From contig NC_061771.1 of NCBI RefSeq assembly GCF_022458985.1, forward strand, positions 28,760,001-28,824,000: a DNA stretch of 64,000 bases, written 5' to 3'. The position numbers and the translations under genes are program-made. The notes under the pieces are model-generated. The model was not told where the DNA came from, searched no databases, and saw only the letters and a program-made list of their open reading frames with translations. Shown piece after piece: positions 40,991-57,048 of this stretch; positions within the stretch are counted from its first letter, which is position 1, and every line of letters begins with the position of its first letter. This DNA comes from Mugil cephalus (Eukaryota > Chordata > Actinopteri > Mugiliformes > Mugilidae).

Positions 40991-42147
40991 CCTACTGCTG
41001 CACATAGTTATAAATACAAAAACTTAAAAAATGCTTTAGCTGCAAATGATATTTCAATGTCAAAATCCATCACATATTCCTGTTACTTATTCAATGCATA
41101 AATCATTATAAAAATTGTATTTTGCATTGCAGTAGTCAAGTGATAAGAGTTCTAAAGATGTTTGTGTCAGACATGGACTTTTTGCCCTCAAGAGGCTTAA
41201 CACTGAGCAAACTCTGTTACTTTCATGAACATCCCCAAGCTCTACTCATAGGGACTAAAAGAAAGTCAGGATTGGCGGCAATAACAAAGTAAATTTAATG
41301 TTGCAGTTACATTACATTAAAAAAGTAATCCAACACAGAAAAACAGCTCTACCGGACAACAAATACAAAAAAGTGGCATAAAGGATGGCCGAACTAGAGC
41401 GCACAGCTGTGCAGGATATAATTATAAGCTTTTTCTGTGACAACAATGTTGTTGTCCAAAAGTTAGTAACGAATAAACTTATCCCCAATGAAATGTCTAT
41501 AGTTTTTATTCAATGAACGCTTGCTACCTCAGCTAACCTACGTAAGGTAACATACCAGTAATACTGATACTAATTAACGTTTCAGTGAATGATGAGTTGA
41601 GTTGGATAGTGTGTGATTAAGGACTTTACCACTTGAGCAGAAGTTGGGTCCACATCGACCAGAGGATTTATTAATTTCTCAAGAAAGAAAAGACTAAACT
41701 AGGTCATTCAACGAGGATTGGTTTAAGCAGAAAATGTGGTTAACCAGGAGCTTGTCAAAAGCCGCTTGGTGAGTCTAATTTATTTTTAATCTAAATTGAT
41801 AATGTAGTTTACATATTGTTTTAATCATAAACCTGAAATGGCTGTTTGGCTGTAGTATATCATGTATGGTGACTTTGAATATTGATTGCTGTGTATTGGG
41901 TGTGCGCCATTCACGCCATGAGCCATGCATTGTGTTTGTTATTGTTATAATGTTGTAAGTTCAATCTCGAGTATTTTATATTGTGATATCTTGAACACTA
42001 CTCTTGGGTAATATGATAATATATGTTATACAGGCATTTTTTTGTATGATGGCATTATTCAGCTCCAATTTTGTCCTCACCTGTTTCTTGTCTGACCTTT
42101 CGGAAAACTTTATCTAAAATGCCCTGTGGAGGAGTAACATAATAACC
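40991..42147. other. Intergenic DNA, no gene seen
   Basis: AT-rich sequence between the LINE fragment and the relic Ig exon. Nothing coding was supported. Confidence 0.4.
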
Positions 42148-42232
42148 TGAAATCATACGAGAGATGGAGTTATGACATCCTCTTCTGTTCTGGGCTTCAC
42201 TGTTATAACACCTAATGTGTTCAGCTCTGCTA
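42148..42232 (-). pseudogene. Relic Ig-domain exon of a third receptor copy
   Basis: It aligns with the end of the sixth Ig domain of genes A and B (A: 35870-35950), sharing SEAQNRRG. The F-strand cysteine codon (YYCEAQ in A) is now Ser (YNSEAQ), the exon 5' part is lost and no intact neighbours exist. This indicates an older, dead gene copy. Confidence 0.7.
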
Positions 42233-42420
42233 TCACCACTAGATGTCCTACTCGAACATGGTATCACTGAAGCCTCAGGTAATTAACCACTTTTTGAAGG
42301 TTCAAACAAAAACTTTATCATCTATTCCTCCATGAAAGGCCAAACAGGCCAAATGGTGAATCAATGACCCACCGCTAACTTTCCCTACATGTGTATTTCT
42401 CAAAGCCTAAATATAGTATA

Positions 42421-42847
42421 CACAGACCAGACATAACATTATGGCGACTGACAAGTGCAGTGAATAACACTAATTATCTCTTGATCATGGCACCTGTTAG
42501 CGGGTGGGTGAACATTTAGTCATCAAAGTTAGAAGCAGAAAAAAATGAGCACGCATGAGGATTTGAGGGAGTTTAACAAGGGACAAACTGTGATGGCTAG
42601 ACAATTGGACATGGCATGGCCTCCAAATTCCCAAAATCTCGACTGAGTATCTGTGGGTAGTGCTGGACAAACTAGTTTGATCTATGGAGGCCCCACCTAA
42701 CAATACAAAGCAGACCTTAAATGATCTGCTGCTAACATCTTTGTGCCAAATACCACCTTCAGGGGTCTAGGGCAGTCCATGCCTCAATGAGTCAGGGCTG
42801 AGGACCAAACAATATAAAAAAGGTGGCCATAATGTTATGCCTGATCT
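42421..42847. mobile_element. TIR DNA transposon relic (same family as 110-560)
   Basis: The left end reads CACAGACCAGACATAACATT and the right end, reversed, reads AGATCAGGCATAACATTATG. The interior has no intact frame. Confidence 0.6.
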
Positions 42848-43059
42848 AACATTCTGTTACTCGAACCAAAAATCCAACAAAAGGTGAAAACTAAGAGAAA
42901 CTGTGTAAAACTAACTCAAATATAAAGAGAAACTGTTACAAAAGAAAACTGAAATATAAAGAACATCAAACTGCACAACAAAAGCTACCAGAATACAACA
43001 CCATGTCATGTAAATTGTGAAATGTCAGAGCTGGAAAAACTCATCTAATTTTCAAGTGT

Positions 43060-43338
43060 CTCATCCTCACCAGGGTGACAGGGGGTCTATCTCAGGACTA
43101 ACACAGAGAGATAAACAAACATTCACACTCACACCTACAGTCAATGTGGAATCACCAATTAACCTAACGAACATGTCTTTGGACAGTGGGAGGAAGTCGG
43201 AGTATCTGGAGAAAACCCACACAGACACAGGGAGAACAGAAAACTCCACAAAAAAAGGGCCAAACATGGACTGAAACCCAGACCTTCTCCCTTGGAGGCA
43301 TCAGTGCTAACCGCCACACCTATGTGCCCCCTGGAATA
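43060..43338. repeat. Abundant fish dispersed repeat
   Basis: Contains ATTCACACTCACACCTACAG, CACCAATTAACCTAACGAAC and GGAGAAAACCCACACAGACA, a pattern seen very often in teleost DNA. It ends a few bases from the stop codon of receptor gene B. Confidence 0.6.
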
Positions 43339-43342
43339 ACTT

Positions 43343-46300
43343 CTACTTTGAATTAGAAGAGTCATGTCTGAGGTTTTGTTGCATCTGTAAAAAGAAGATA
43401 TTTCTTAGTACTCTCACTCTTCACTTGTTTTAACCATGTGCTGTATTTATTTATTTTATTATCAGGACTTGAAATTAAATATTCAAAGATTTTTACACTG
43501 ACAAAATGACTTGCTGGATTAGTTCTGTGGTACAGTTCATATTTACAGTTCAGCATATGGTTAATAATCAGTTCTGTTCACATGCTCTGATCTCTCTCAC
43601 CTCTATATCCTCCACTGGTTCATTTGGTTCAGTCCCACAGCTGAAGAGTTTCTTCTTCCTGGATGGAATCCAAGAAATAAGACAAATAAATACAAATTGA
43701 AAAGTAAATGACTGAATGGTAAAGTAAAAAACAGACTTACCTCATACCCAGAATAAACAGAAGCAGAGGAATCAGCACCAGCACCACCAAAGTTAACCTG
43801 ATGACATTCAGTATTACTGGTAATTTTCCTACAAATGGACAAACACTGATATGAGGTCTTTGTGTCTCAGTAATGCAGTTGGTTGTTTAGATCGATCGAA
43901 GGAAAACAGACCAGTCTAAAACAAAAAGCCTGACAGGAGATGTGCAGTAAACTGATATTTTAATCTTTATTTACCAACTATAACAATCAGGTGTAAGGTG
44001 GAGTTATGACGTCCAATTCTGTTCTGGGCGTCACAGTAGTAACTCCCTCTGTGTTCAGCTTTGAATTCAGTGATGGTGAAGATCTGTCCTGAAGCTTTTG
44101 GTGAGTCTTCATTCTCCTTGTACCAGGTGTAGTTAGCTGCTGGGTTAGCATCACTGCTACAGGTCAGAGTCACTGAACTACCCTCCACTATCTCACCAGA
44201 TGGACTCACTGATACAGAGGGAAGCTTTGGAGGATCTGGAGGAGAATATAGAGAGAAACTACTTAGTCAGTTTTAGCTGTACTTAAACATCACAGTCTGA
44301 ACTCCAACTGTATCATCTTCAACTTTTAAGTCCAGCTGACAACAGATCTGTTGATGTTTACTTACACTGGACGTCTATGAATACAGACACAGAATGTTGA
44401 TCCTCAGACTTGCAGTAGTAGATCCCTCTGTCCTCAGAGCTGATGGAGGTGAAATGATAAATACCTCCTGGTCCCAGAGGAAGTGGTTGGTTTCCTTTGT
44501 ACCAAGTGTAGTTAGCTGCTGGGTTAGCATCAATGCGACAGGTCACAGTTACTGAACTACCCTCCACTATCTCACCAGAGGAATTCACTGATACAGGTGA
44601 AAGCTTTGAAGGATCTGGAGATTGATGGAGATCATTATGTTGTTGTAATGTGGTGCTTCTGAAGTTTCTGAAGTTGAGGAATGTCAGTTAAAGGGAAACT
44701 GAAACACTTTAAAGAAAACACAATGTTACTCTTGAGAGTTACATTGCGAAGTTTGGGCAAGGTTACTTCCTTTACAGAAATATATTGCAAGATCAGTGTC
44801 TGAAGTAAAACTATAACTGACAAACTGACAAACAAAATAACTGTCCAGTATGATACAGTGTCTAGTAGAGGTATGACAGCCAGAGTGAAGTAAACTCACA
44901 GATTGAAGGAGAGCGGTAATCCTCATGTCCACTGAAAGCACAGGAGACGGTGTCTCCAGGAGAAAAGTTGTCTGTCAAAGTAGAAGTTTGTTGTGTCCTG
45001 ATTCTCTGTTGGTTCTTGAACCAGACGTAAAGACGACCAACTGGACTGCAGCTGCTGAGACACTTGAGCTCTGCCTCAGTTTGAGACTGATGGACTGATA
45101 TTATTCTGGTCACCTGCACCTGCAGAGCTGCACATGACAACAGAACAGTAATGTCACATCTGTTTAAATACTCAATGTACAGATACATCCACCTACACAG
45201 TTAGAGTTCATCAGTACCTGTGACAGTCAGAGTTGTTCCAGGTAAAACACTTCTCCATTCAAACAATCGTGTCTTGAATTTGAAGTGATACTCAGATGAA
45301 TCACTTTCTGTCAGGTTAGTGATTCTCAGAGTGGATCTTCCGGTCTCTGGTTCAAGGACCTGAACACGACCTGAATACTGGGAGTCTTTACTCAGGTCCT
45401 CAGGCTGTGAGCGATTCATCCACTGACGACTACAATCAGGACTGAACCAGAACTTTGACACAACATCATCATAATAATCATGATGACTGTATGTGCAGGA
45501 AATGTTCACTGATGAACCTTCGATGGCACAGATGCTTCTGTCGGTGTAAGTCACTTTGTTGCAGGTTCTATAGACAGAACCTGAAAGAAAAAGCAAAAGA
45601 GATGATTTGAAAAACATTTAAACCTAACCCCACAGAGATCAAATTTGAGAAGAGGAATAGAGGAAGAGTTGTTCTAAAATAAAGACACTGATGGTTGGTT
45701 CAGAGATGACACTGAGTTAGTTGAAGGCTAAAGTAAACTCACATTGTGGAGGAGAGGGAAACTTCTCAGATCCTTTAACAGCACAGGAAACACTGTCTCC
45801 ATAATCAAAGTATTGTTCAATCGAATCAGTGTCTTTGTTCATGTTCACTCCATTCTTATACCAGACGTAGGAACGAGCAGATAGACGACACCTGCTCTGA
45901 CACTTCACCTCTGCCCAGCGAGGATACAATATTGGAGATGTTTTCTTGGCCTCTACATGGAGAACTAAAGTGAACAGAGAAATATCATTTTAACTGTTGT
46001 CACCCATTAAATAAACACATTCATCAATAGTTCAGTAACAGTAATGACACGTTTCACATTTGACATATGTGGAGGAGAAATTCTTGCCTGAGACAGTCAG
46101 AGTGACTCCAGGTGAACCAGTATATTTCCCTCCTGGTTGGTTTGTTGTGAATCTGAACTTGTACTCAGCTGAGTCTCTCTCTCTAAGGTCTGAGATTCTC
46201 AGAGTGCACTTGTTCTCATCACAGTGATACTGAACACGACCTGAAAACTCTGCGTCTGTCATCAGATCCACAGGTTCATCACCTTCCATTTTAGTAAACC

Positions 46301-47225
46301 ATACAGCTTTTTCAACCACGGTGACGTTGTCATTTATTCTGGATGGGTACGTGTAGCTGCAGCTTATTTCCACTGTTGATCCTTCTACAGCACAGATCTG
46401 AGTAGAAGAGTAAGTCACTCCATGATCAGTCTGACCAAGTACCACTGGAACACAGAGAACATCAGAGACTGCAATTAACTGTTGTGCTTTAAAAAGATGA
46501 TTTCTACAGTTAATGTGTACGTGATCTGAGGCAGGATGTCACACTCTCTGAGGATGCAGTGAAGGAACAGTGATGATGTAACATGAGAGACATGAGACAG
46601 ATGAACTGAAGAGGAAAAACAGAAGAGGACAAGTTCAGAGAAAAAGTAAATGACATAAAAATAGAAGTAGTTTTTTTTTTACATAGCTGCGTGAAGTGCG
46701 GTGTGGACTCCTTTCACACAGTATAACTTGTGTTTCTTTTTTAATGAATGATAATTGTAATAATACATTTATTGCATATACATATCAGAGACATGTTGAA
46801 TGACTGAAGGTGATTTGAAGTTTTTTCAATGACTTCATGATCAATAATAAATATTCTATAAAACATTTTAATCAATGAGTTATCTTTACAAAACGACACA
46901 GTGACTAAATTCAGTGAGATCGTGGAACATTTATTAAAATTATTAGTTGGTATCTTCACTGCTTGAACCAATGACTAAAACGTTTCCACTTTTTCACAAT
47001 TTCATATTTAACTCAATAATCAGCTCTGCAGTAACATAGAAATAAAACCAATATTTCAAAGAGTTTAACAGTCTGGTTCATGTCTGTCTCCATTCTAACA
47101 GGAAGTATTTATTCACTACAACAAGCAGCTACAGCTTCAGTGAAATGTGAAAAACAGAAACTCAAAATACCTGTTGAGGAGAGAAGCAAGACGACAAATC
47201 CAGCTTCTGCTACTTTAAACCTCAT
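43343..47225 (-). CDS. CD22/Siglec-like Ig receptor B, short tail without tyrosine
   Basis: Exons on the minus strand: 47225-47171, 46444-46088, 45964-45743, 45580-45218, 45127-44900, 44614-44366, 44235-43975, 43828-43741, 43658-43601 and 43384-43343, giving 640 residues. Domain order is as in gene A. The first V domain differs from A at only a few residues, and the third has two extra residues. All introns are GT-AG except the one after the first V exon, whose donor is GC (CAG then GCAAGA). The membrane exon encodes VIRLTLVVLVLIPLLLFILGM with an Arg at its outer end. The tail (RKKKLFSCGTEPNEPVEDIE, then MQQNLRHDSSNSK) has no tyrosine, so no ITIM. A non-inhibitory or adaptor-coupled partner of gene A is possible. 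Tail exons rest on phase and splice signals only. Confidence 0.75.
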
Positions 47226-47939
47226 GTTGGTGGCTCCTCTCTCTGCTGTGTCTGCAGGTAAAACACATCAGCTGCTAAATAACATCCACTACGGTTACCT
47301 AGTGTCTGAACGGAGCAACATGAATGTGCTCACAAAGAAGGATGTGATATGTTGAAGTTTCCTTTTTCTAAAAATAATGTGTGAGTTTGAACAGTCATCT
47401 ATTTCCGTGATGTCATAGTCAATGTGAGATCAGAGAGTTTGTTATTAGAGTTAACATTGCATAATGAATTAATTATAATTATTATTATTTTACATTTGAA
47501 GTCAAATATTGTCATGCAGCATTGTTGAGTAGATCTGTTTTGGTAAGTGTTTAATCAATGAAGCAGTTGTTGGTTGGAGTGACAAGTTTCATAATTGAAA
47601 AAGTAATTTGAAGAAATAAATCAGAACTAAACATTGCTGAAGTTCAAAATATTTATTCTGAATATTCTTTTGTGTTGTAGTGGAAGGAAACATTTCACTG
47701 CGTGCACAGCACAGCTTTTAACCATGGAAATCAGTCAGCCCTGTAGTGGACACGGTTACAATTCCATCTCACTGCAGCAGAGGGCGACAGTTTACAGACT
47801 TCTTGACTCAAGGCTGCAGGACCTGATAATATCCAAGGACGTGTCCTTAAAGACTGGGCTGAACAACTGAAGGGGGTGTTAACAGACATTTTATCATCTC
47901 CTTCCAGCAGTGGTGCCAACCTGCCTTAAGAGCACCACC
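47226..47939. other. 5' flank of receptor gene B
   Basis: It matches the flank of gene A for about 250 bp, then diverges. No exon was recognised. Confidence 0.4.
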
Positions 47940-48362
47940 ATCAAGAATTCAACCATGCAAACAACAACATGCACTCCTAATGATTGATGGACCTGCTGTA
48001 GAGAGGACCAGTATTGTAAAATACCTCAGTGTCCACATTGCTGATGTCCAGCCTCCAACACCAAGAACGCACAGACTTCACAGACTCAGGAAAACCAGCC
48101 TCCGCACCTCACATCTCATGCCAGTTCTACAGAGGTACTGTGGAAAGCATCCTCACCTACAGTTTCACCTCCGTGGTTTTCCAACTGCAGCCAAAATTAA
48201 AACAAAAAACAGCCAGCAAGATCATCTGTGCTCCACTTTCCTGCTTGTTGGAAGCAACAATGAGTCCATAAAGCCACGTCCATCAAGACATCATCGCTCC
48301 CATCACATCTTGTCCCTATGGTCCTCAAGGAGAAGATACGCAAGCGTCAGCTGTAAGATTCA
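47940..48362 (+). mobile_element. L2/Rex-type LINE fragment running into the gap
   Basis: Encodes LMIDGPAVERTSIVKYLSVH and SIKPRPSRHHRSHH with frame breaks. It is the same family as 40380-40990 but on the plus strand. It is cut by the N run. Confidence 0.7.
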
Positions 48363-48862
48363 NNNNNNNNNNNNNNNNNNNNNNNNNNNNNNNNNNNNNN
48401 NNNNNNNNNNNNNNNNNNNNNNNNNNNNNNNNNNNNNNNNNNNNNNNNNNNNNNNNNNNNNNNNNNNNNNNNNNNNNNNNNNNNNNNNNNNNNNNNNNNN
48501 NNNNNNNNNNNNNNNNNNNNNNNNNNNNNNNNNNNNNNNNNNNNNNNNNNNNNNNNNNNNNNNNNNNNNNNNNNNNNNNNNNNNNNNNNNNNNNNNNNNN
48601 NNNNNNNNNNNNNNNNNNNNNNNNNNNNNNNNNNNNNNNNNNNNNNNNNNNNNNNNNNNNNNNNNNNNNNNNNNNNNNNNNNNNNNNNNNNNNNNNNNNN
48701 NNNNNNNNNNNNNNNNNNNNNNNNNNNNNNNNNNNNNNNNNNNNNNNNNNNNNNNNNNNNNNNNNNNNNNNNNNNNNNNNNNNNNNNNNNNNNNNNNNNN
48801 NNNNNNNNNNNNNNNNNNNNNNNNNNNNNNNNNNNNNNNNNNNNNNNNNNNNNNNNNNNNNN
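48363..48862. other. Assembly gap of 500 N
   Basis: Exactly 500 N, a common placeholder size for scaffold joins. The real distance and even adjacency are unknown. Confidence 0.98.
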
Positions 48863-52270
<3,408 letters not shown>

Positions 52271-52424
52271 AGTGACACAATTTAGTGGGCTAGCAATTAG
52301 CGCTGTGCACAAACCGAGTGCAAACCAGTAACCTTCCTACAGCTCTTGCTGACATCAACCAAGAATGACAAGGTGCGTACCTGATTGCACTGCAGTTTGC
52401 TGTGTCATTTTACACCCTTGCACA

Positions 52425-52495
52425 GGGGATGTAGCTCAGTGGTAGAGCGCATGCTTTGCATGTATGGGCCCCGGGTTCAATCCCCGGCATCTCCA
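52425..52495 (+). tRNA. tRNA-Ala(TGC), unit 1
   Basis: The consensus across units is a perfect 72-nt tRNA with GGGGATGTAGCTC start, anticodon loop TTTGCAT and GGTTCAATCC T-arm. This copy is 71 nt, missing a base in the variable region. Confidence 0.9.
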
Positions 52496-53147
52496 GCTTT
52501 AGCTTGCTGTCTCAATGTTTGTTAACACCCGCATGGAGACCCAAGCGACAACTGCGACCAACTGTGTCTCTTTGTCCATAGCTGTAGCAATCTCTTCCTT
52601 GCCCTGAGAGGGGGACGAGGGTGTGTCTGGAACATTACTGGCATGAAAGTGGTCAGAATGATCAGAGAAAGGAAAGGTGGTAACCAGGGAATTGGCCTTT
52701 TAACAGGTGAGTTAGCGGCTCTAATGACTGAATTTAAGCGTATCATAGGCAGGTTGGAGAACTGTTGATTCAGCTACGAGTGGACAATTGCAGGCCATGA
52801 AAGCTGGACAGGGGCAAGGCAGGGCAGAGTGAACAACAGTGTTTGATGACCAGGCAACGTTGTCCCAAGCTTGTCAAGGTGTGCCAGAGCTTCAGCAGCA
52901 CATTTCTTTCTAAGACTTGTTGTGTTGTGGAAGAACAACCTTTTCCTCCAGTGCTCCCGTTTACACCTTGGCTACGGCCTTGTGACAAAGTTTAGTAGGC
53001 CAGCAATTAGTGCTGTATACAAACAGGTGGAATCTAGTCCTCTCAACACTGACAGAAATGCACAGACCTTTTGACAAGATCAGAACTTCAAGCCCGTGCT
53101 CTCAACACGGCGACGTGCGCTGATTTGTCCAAAGATCCCCGTCTGTA

Positions 53148-53214
53148 GCGTTGTGGTATAGTGGTGGCATAGCTGCCTTCCAAGCAGTTGACCCGGGTTG
53201 ATTCCCGCCAAGCA
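53148..53214 (+). tRNA. tRNA-Gly(TCC), unit 1, degraded copy
   Basis: Same gene as in units 2 and 3 but 67 nt, with losses in the D-arm, T-arm and acceptor end. The loop CTTCCAA is kept. Confidence 0.75.
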
Positions 53215-53415
53215 GCTTCTTTTGTTTAGCCTAAAGGACTGTAAAGATGAGCAATAACAAGTGGATTAAGTTTGCAATTAGTGCTGTACACAACAATACA
53301 GTTCGCAGCAACCAGCTGTGACGCCGCCAATATACTTTGAACGTGTTGAGTACAGTTTTGTATACATACTCATACATCTGTTTGAGGGTGCATTTGAAAG
53401 AGAAAAACAGCCACT

Positions 53416-53493
53416 CGTTGTCGGCAGGATTCGAACCTGCGGGGGAACCCCAATGGATTTCTAGTCATCGCCTTAACACTCGGCCACGACAAC
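53416..53493 (-). tRNA. tRNA-Ser(AGA), unit 1
   Basis: 78 nt against 82 for the intact copy. Anticodon loop CTAGAAA is kept. A T-run follows on the minus strand (GCTGTTTTTCTC), a good Pol III stop. Confidence 0.85.
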
Positions 53494-54364
53494 GCCCTTC
53501 AAGCTCGGGATGGGGAATTTTCGCTTTTTTATTTGGTTTTGACAAAATGCAGAGCAACGAGGGACCATAATCTGGGAGATGACCACCCCTCCTCCGCATT
53601 TCCAAAAAATAAAATTCTTATCATGAAAACCAGGTGGACAACTGCTAAACCCATCAAGAGCCGATCAGCAAGGCCAGAGAAAGAGCTTCTGTGGCAGAGC
53701 ACTTTCTAAGACTTGTTATTTTGAAGAAAACAGGTCCTGCAGTACAACATGAGTGGGGTGTGGGGTGAGTGAGGAGCAGTGTTGGCATGAAATATGCCAG
53801 AATGATCACAGGAAGGAAGAAAGCACCGACCAACAGTCCGAAGCTGCCCCCACCTCCTCTACATCCTCATTCACACCTTGGCCCCTCACCCCGCATTTCC
53901 CAAATACCACGTCTCATGACTAGCCAGTTGAGAAAGCAGGTAGACCACGGGACCCGGATCAGCAAGGCCAAGGACAATACATATACCCAGGATTGCTGAA
54001 GGTGTGGGCAGAGCTTGTGTAGAACATTACGCTAAAGTAAGTTTAAGTGTACATACTTGTTGTTGTTGTGCAAGAACAGGATCGAGAGGAATGTCACTGC
54101 AGTACGCAGTGAAAAGCTGAAAATGATCAGTGAAAAGAATCAGTGGTACTCACCCACAAAGGCCAACCCCTTCCTCTAATGTTCCCATTTACACTGCGTC
54201 TTCCCACTCCAAGTGACACAATTTAGTGGGCTAGCAATTAGCGCTGTGCACAAACGAGTGCAAACCAGTAACCTTCCTACAGCTCTTTGCTGACATCAAC
54301 CAAGAATGCACAAGGTGCGTACCTGATTGCACTGCAGTTTGCGTGTCATTCTAACCCTTGCACA

Positions 54365-54435
54365 GGGGATGTAGCTCAGTGTAGAGCGCATGCTTTGCAT
54401 GTATGAGGTCCCGGGTTCAATCCCCGGCATCTCCA
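54365..54435 (+). tRNA. tRNA-Ala(TGC), unit 2
   Basis: 71 nt, missing one G in the D-loop, with one substitution before the T-arm. Confidence 0.9.
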
Positions 54436-55091
54436 GCTTTAGCTTGCTGTCTCAATGTTTGTTAACACCCGCATGGAGACCCAAGCGACAACTGACGACC
54501 AACTGTGTCTTCTTTGTCATAGCTGTAGCAATCTCTTCCTTGCCTGAGAGGGGGACGAGGCTGGTCTGGAACATTACTGGCATGAAAGTGGTCAGAATGA
54601 TCAGAGAAAGGAAAGGTGGTAACCAGGGAATTGGCCTTTTAACAGGTGAGTTAGCGGCTCTAATGACTGAATTTAAGCGGTATCATAGGCAGTTGGAGAC
54701 TGTTGATTTAGCTACGAGTGGACAATTGCAGGCCATGAAAGCTGGACAGGGGCAAGGGCAGGGCAGAGTGAACAACCAGTGTTTGATGACCAGCAACGTT
54801 GTCCCAAGCTTGCTCAAGGTGTGCACAGAGCTTCAGCAGCACATTTCTTTCTAAGACTTGTGCTGTTGTGGAAGAACAACCTTTTCCTCCAGTGCTCCCT
54901 TTACACCTTGGCTACGGGCCTTGTGACAAAGTTTGTAGGCCAGCAATTAGGCTGTATACAAACAGGTGGAATCTAGTCCATCTCAACAGCTGACAGAAAT
55001 GCACAGACCTTTTGACCAAGATCAGAACTTCAAGCCCGTGCTCTCAACACGGCGACGTGCGCTGATTTTGTCCAAAGATCCCCTGTCTGTA

Positions 55092-55163
55092 GCGTTGGTG
55101 GTATAGTGGTGAGCATAGCTGCCTTCCAAGCAGTTGACCCGGGTTCGATTCCCGGCCAACGCA
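55092..55163 (+). tRNA. tRNA-Gly(TCC), unit 2, intact
   Basis: 72 nt with fully paired acceptor (GCGTTGG with CCAACGC), loop CTTCCAA, and GGTTCGATTCC T-arm. TTTT follows 8 bases later as a Pol III stop. Confidence 0.97.
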
Positions 55164-55364
55164 GCGTTCTTTTGTTTAGCCTAAAGGACTGTAAAGATGA
55201 GCAATAACAAAGTGGATTAAGTTTGCAATTAGTGCTGTACACGAACAGATACAGTTCGCAGCAACCAGCTGTGACGCCGCCAATATACTTTGAACGTTTG
55301 AGTACATTTTCGTATACAACTCATACATCTGTTTGAGGTGCATTTGAAAGAGAAAACAGCCACT

Positions 55365-55446
55365 CGTTGTCGGCAGGATTCGAACCTGCGCGGGGAAACC
55401 CCAATGGATTTCTAGTCCATCGCCTTAACCACTCGGCCACGACAAC
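55365..55446 (-). tRNA. tRNA-Ser(AGA), unit 2, intact
   Basis: 82 nt with acceptor GTTGTCG/CGACAAC, a long variable arm, loop CTAGAAA, and GGTTCGAATCC T-arm. This is the best Ser copy of the array. Confidence 0.97.
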
Positions 55447-56324
55447 GCCCTCCATAGCTCGGGATGGGGAATTTTCCTTTTTTATTTGGTTTTGAGCAAA
55501 ATGCAGACGACGAGGGACCATAATCTGGGGAGATGGACCACCCCTTCTCCGCATTTCCAAAAACTAAATTCTTATCATGAAAAGCCAGGTGAGACAACTG
55601 CTAAACCCATCAAGAGCCAGATCAGCAAGGCCAGAGAACAAGCTTCTGTGGCAGAGCACTTTCTAAGACTTGTTATTGTGAAGAAACAGGTCCTGCAGTA
55701 CAACATGATGGGGTGTGGGGTGAGTGAGGGCAGTGTGGCATGAATATGCCAGAATGATCACAGGAAGGAAGAAAGGCACCGACCAACAGTCGAAGCTGCC
55801 CCCACCTCCTCTAACATCCTCATTCACACCTTGGCCCCTCACCCCCGCATTTCCCAAACTACCACGCTCATCGTGACTAGCCAGTTGAGAAAGCAGGTAG
55901 ACCCACCGGGACCCGGGTCAGCAAGGCCAGAGGACAATACAATATCAACCAGGATTGCTGAAGTGTGTGCAGAGCTTGTGTAGAACATTACGCTAAAGTA
56001 AGTTTAAGTGTAATACTTGTCGTTGTTGTGCAAGAACAGGATCGAGAGGAATGTCACTGCAGTACGCAGTGAAAAGCTGAAAATGATCAGTGAAAAGAAT
56101 CAGTGGTACTCACCCACAAAGGCCAACCCCTTCCTCTAATGTTCCCATTTACACTGCGTCTTCCCACTCCAAGTGACACATTTAGTGGCTACAATTAGCG
56201 CTGTGCACAAACCGAGTGCAAACCAGTAACCTTCCACAGCTCTTTGCTGACATCAACCCAAGAATGCACAAGGTGGTACCTGATTGCACTGCAGTTTGCT
56301 GTGTCATTCTTACACCCTTGCACA

Positions 56325-56395
56325 GGGGATGTAGCTCAGTGGTAGAGCGCATGCTTTGCATGTATGAGGCCCCGGTTCAATCCCCGGCATCTCCA
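56325..56395 (+). tRNA. tRNA-Ala(TGC), unit 3
   Basis: 71 nt, missing one G at the T-stem start. Confidence 0.9.
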
Positions 56396-57048
56396 GCTTT
56401 AGCTTCTGTCTCAATGTTTGTTAACACCCGCATGGGGACCCAAGCGACAACTGACGACCAACTGTGTCTTCTTTGTCCATAGCTGTAGCAATCTCTTCCT
56501 GCCTGAGAGGGGGGACGAGGGTGTGTCTGAACATTACTGGCATGAAAGTGGTCAAGAATGATCAGAGAAAGGAAAGGGTAACCAGGGAATTGGCCTTTTA
56601 ACAGGTGAGTTAGCGGCTCTAATGACTGAATTTAAGCGGTATCATAGGCAGGTTGGAGAACTGTTGATTCAGCTACGAGTGGACAATTGCAGGCCATGAA
56701 AGCTGGACAGGGCAAGGGCAGGGCAGAGTGAACAACCAGTGTTTGATGACCAGCAACGTTGTCCCAAGCTTGCTCAAGGTGTGCACAGAGCTTCAGCAGC
56801 ACATTTCTTCTAAGACTTGTTGCTGTTGTGGAAAAAACCTTTTCTCCAGTGCTCCCGTTTACACCTTGGCTACGGCCTTGTGACAAAGTTTAGTAGGCCA
56901 GCAATTAGTGCTGTATACAAACAGTGGAATCTAGTCATCTCAACAGCTGACAGAAATGCACAGACCTTTTGACCAAGATCAGAACTTCAAGCCCGTGCTC
57001 TCAACACGGCGACGTGCGCTGATTTTGTCCAAAGATCCCCTGTCTGTA

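Noticed and set aside
54390-54854. ORFs of 60-160 residues repeated in each tRNA-array unit
   Set aside because: They vary in frame between units, overlap tRNA genes and show no protein family; chance frames in a non-coding repeat.
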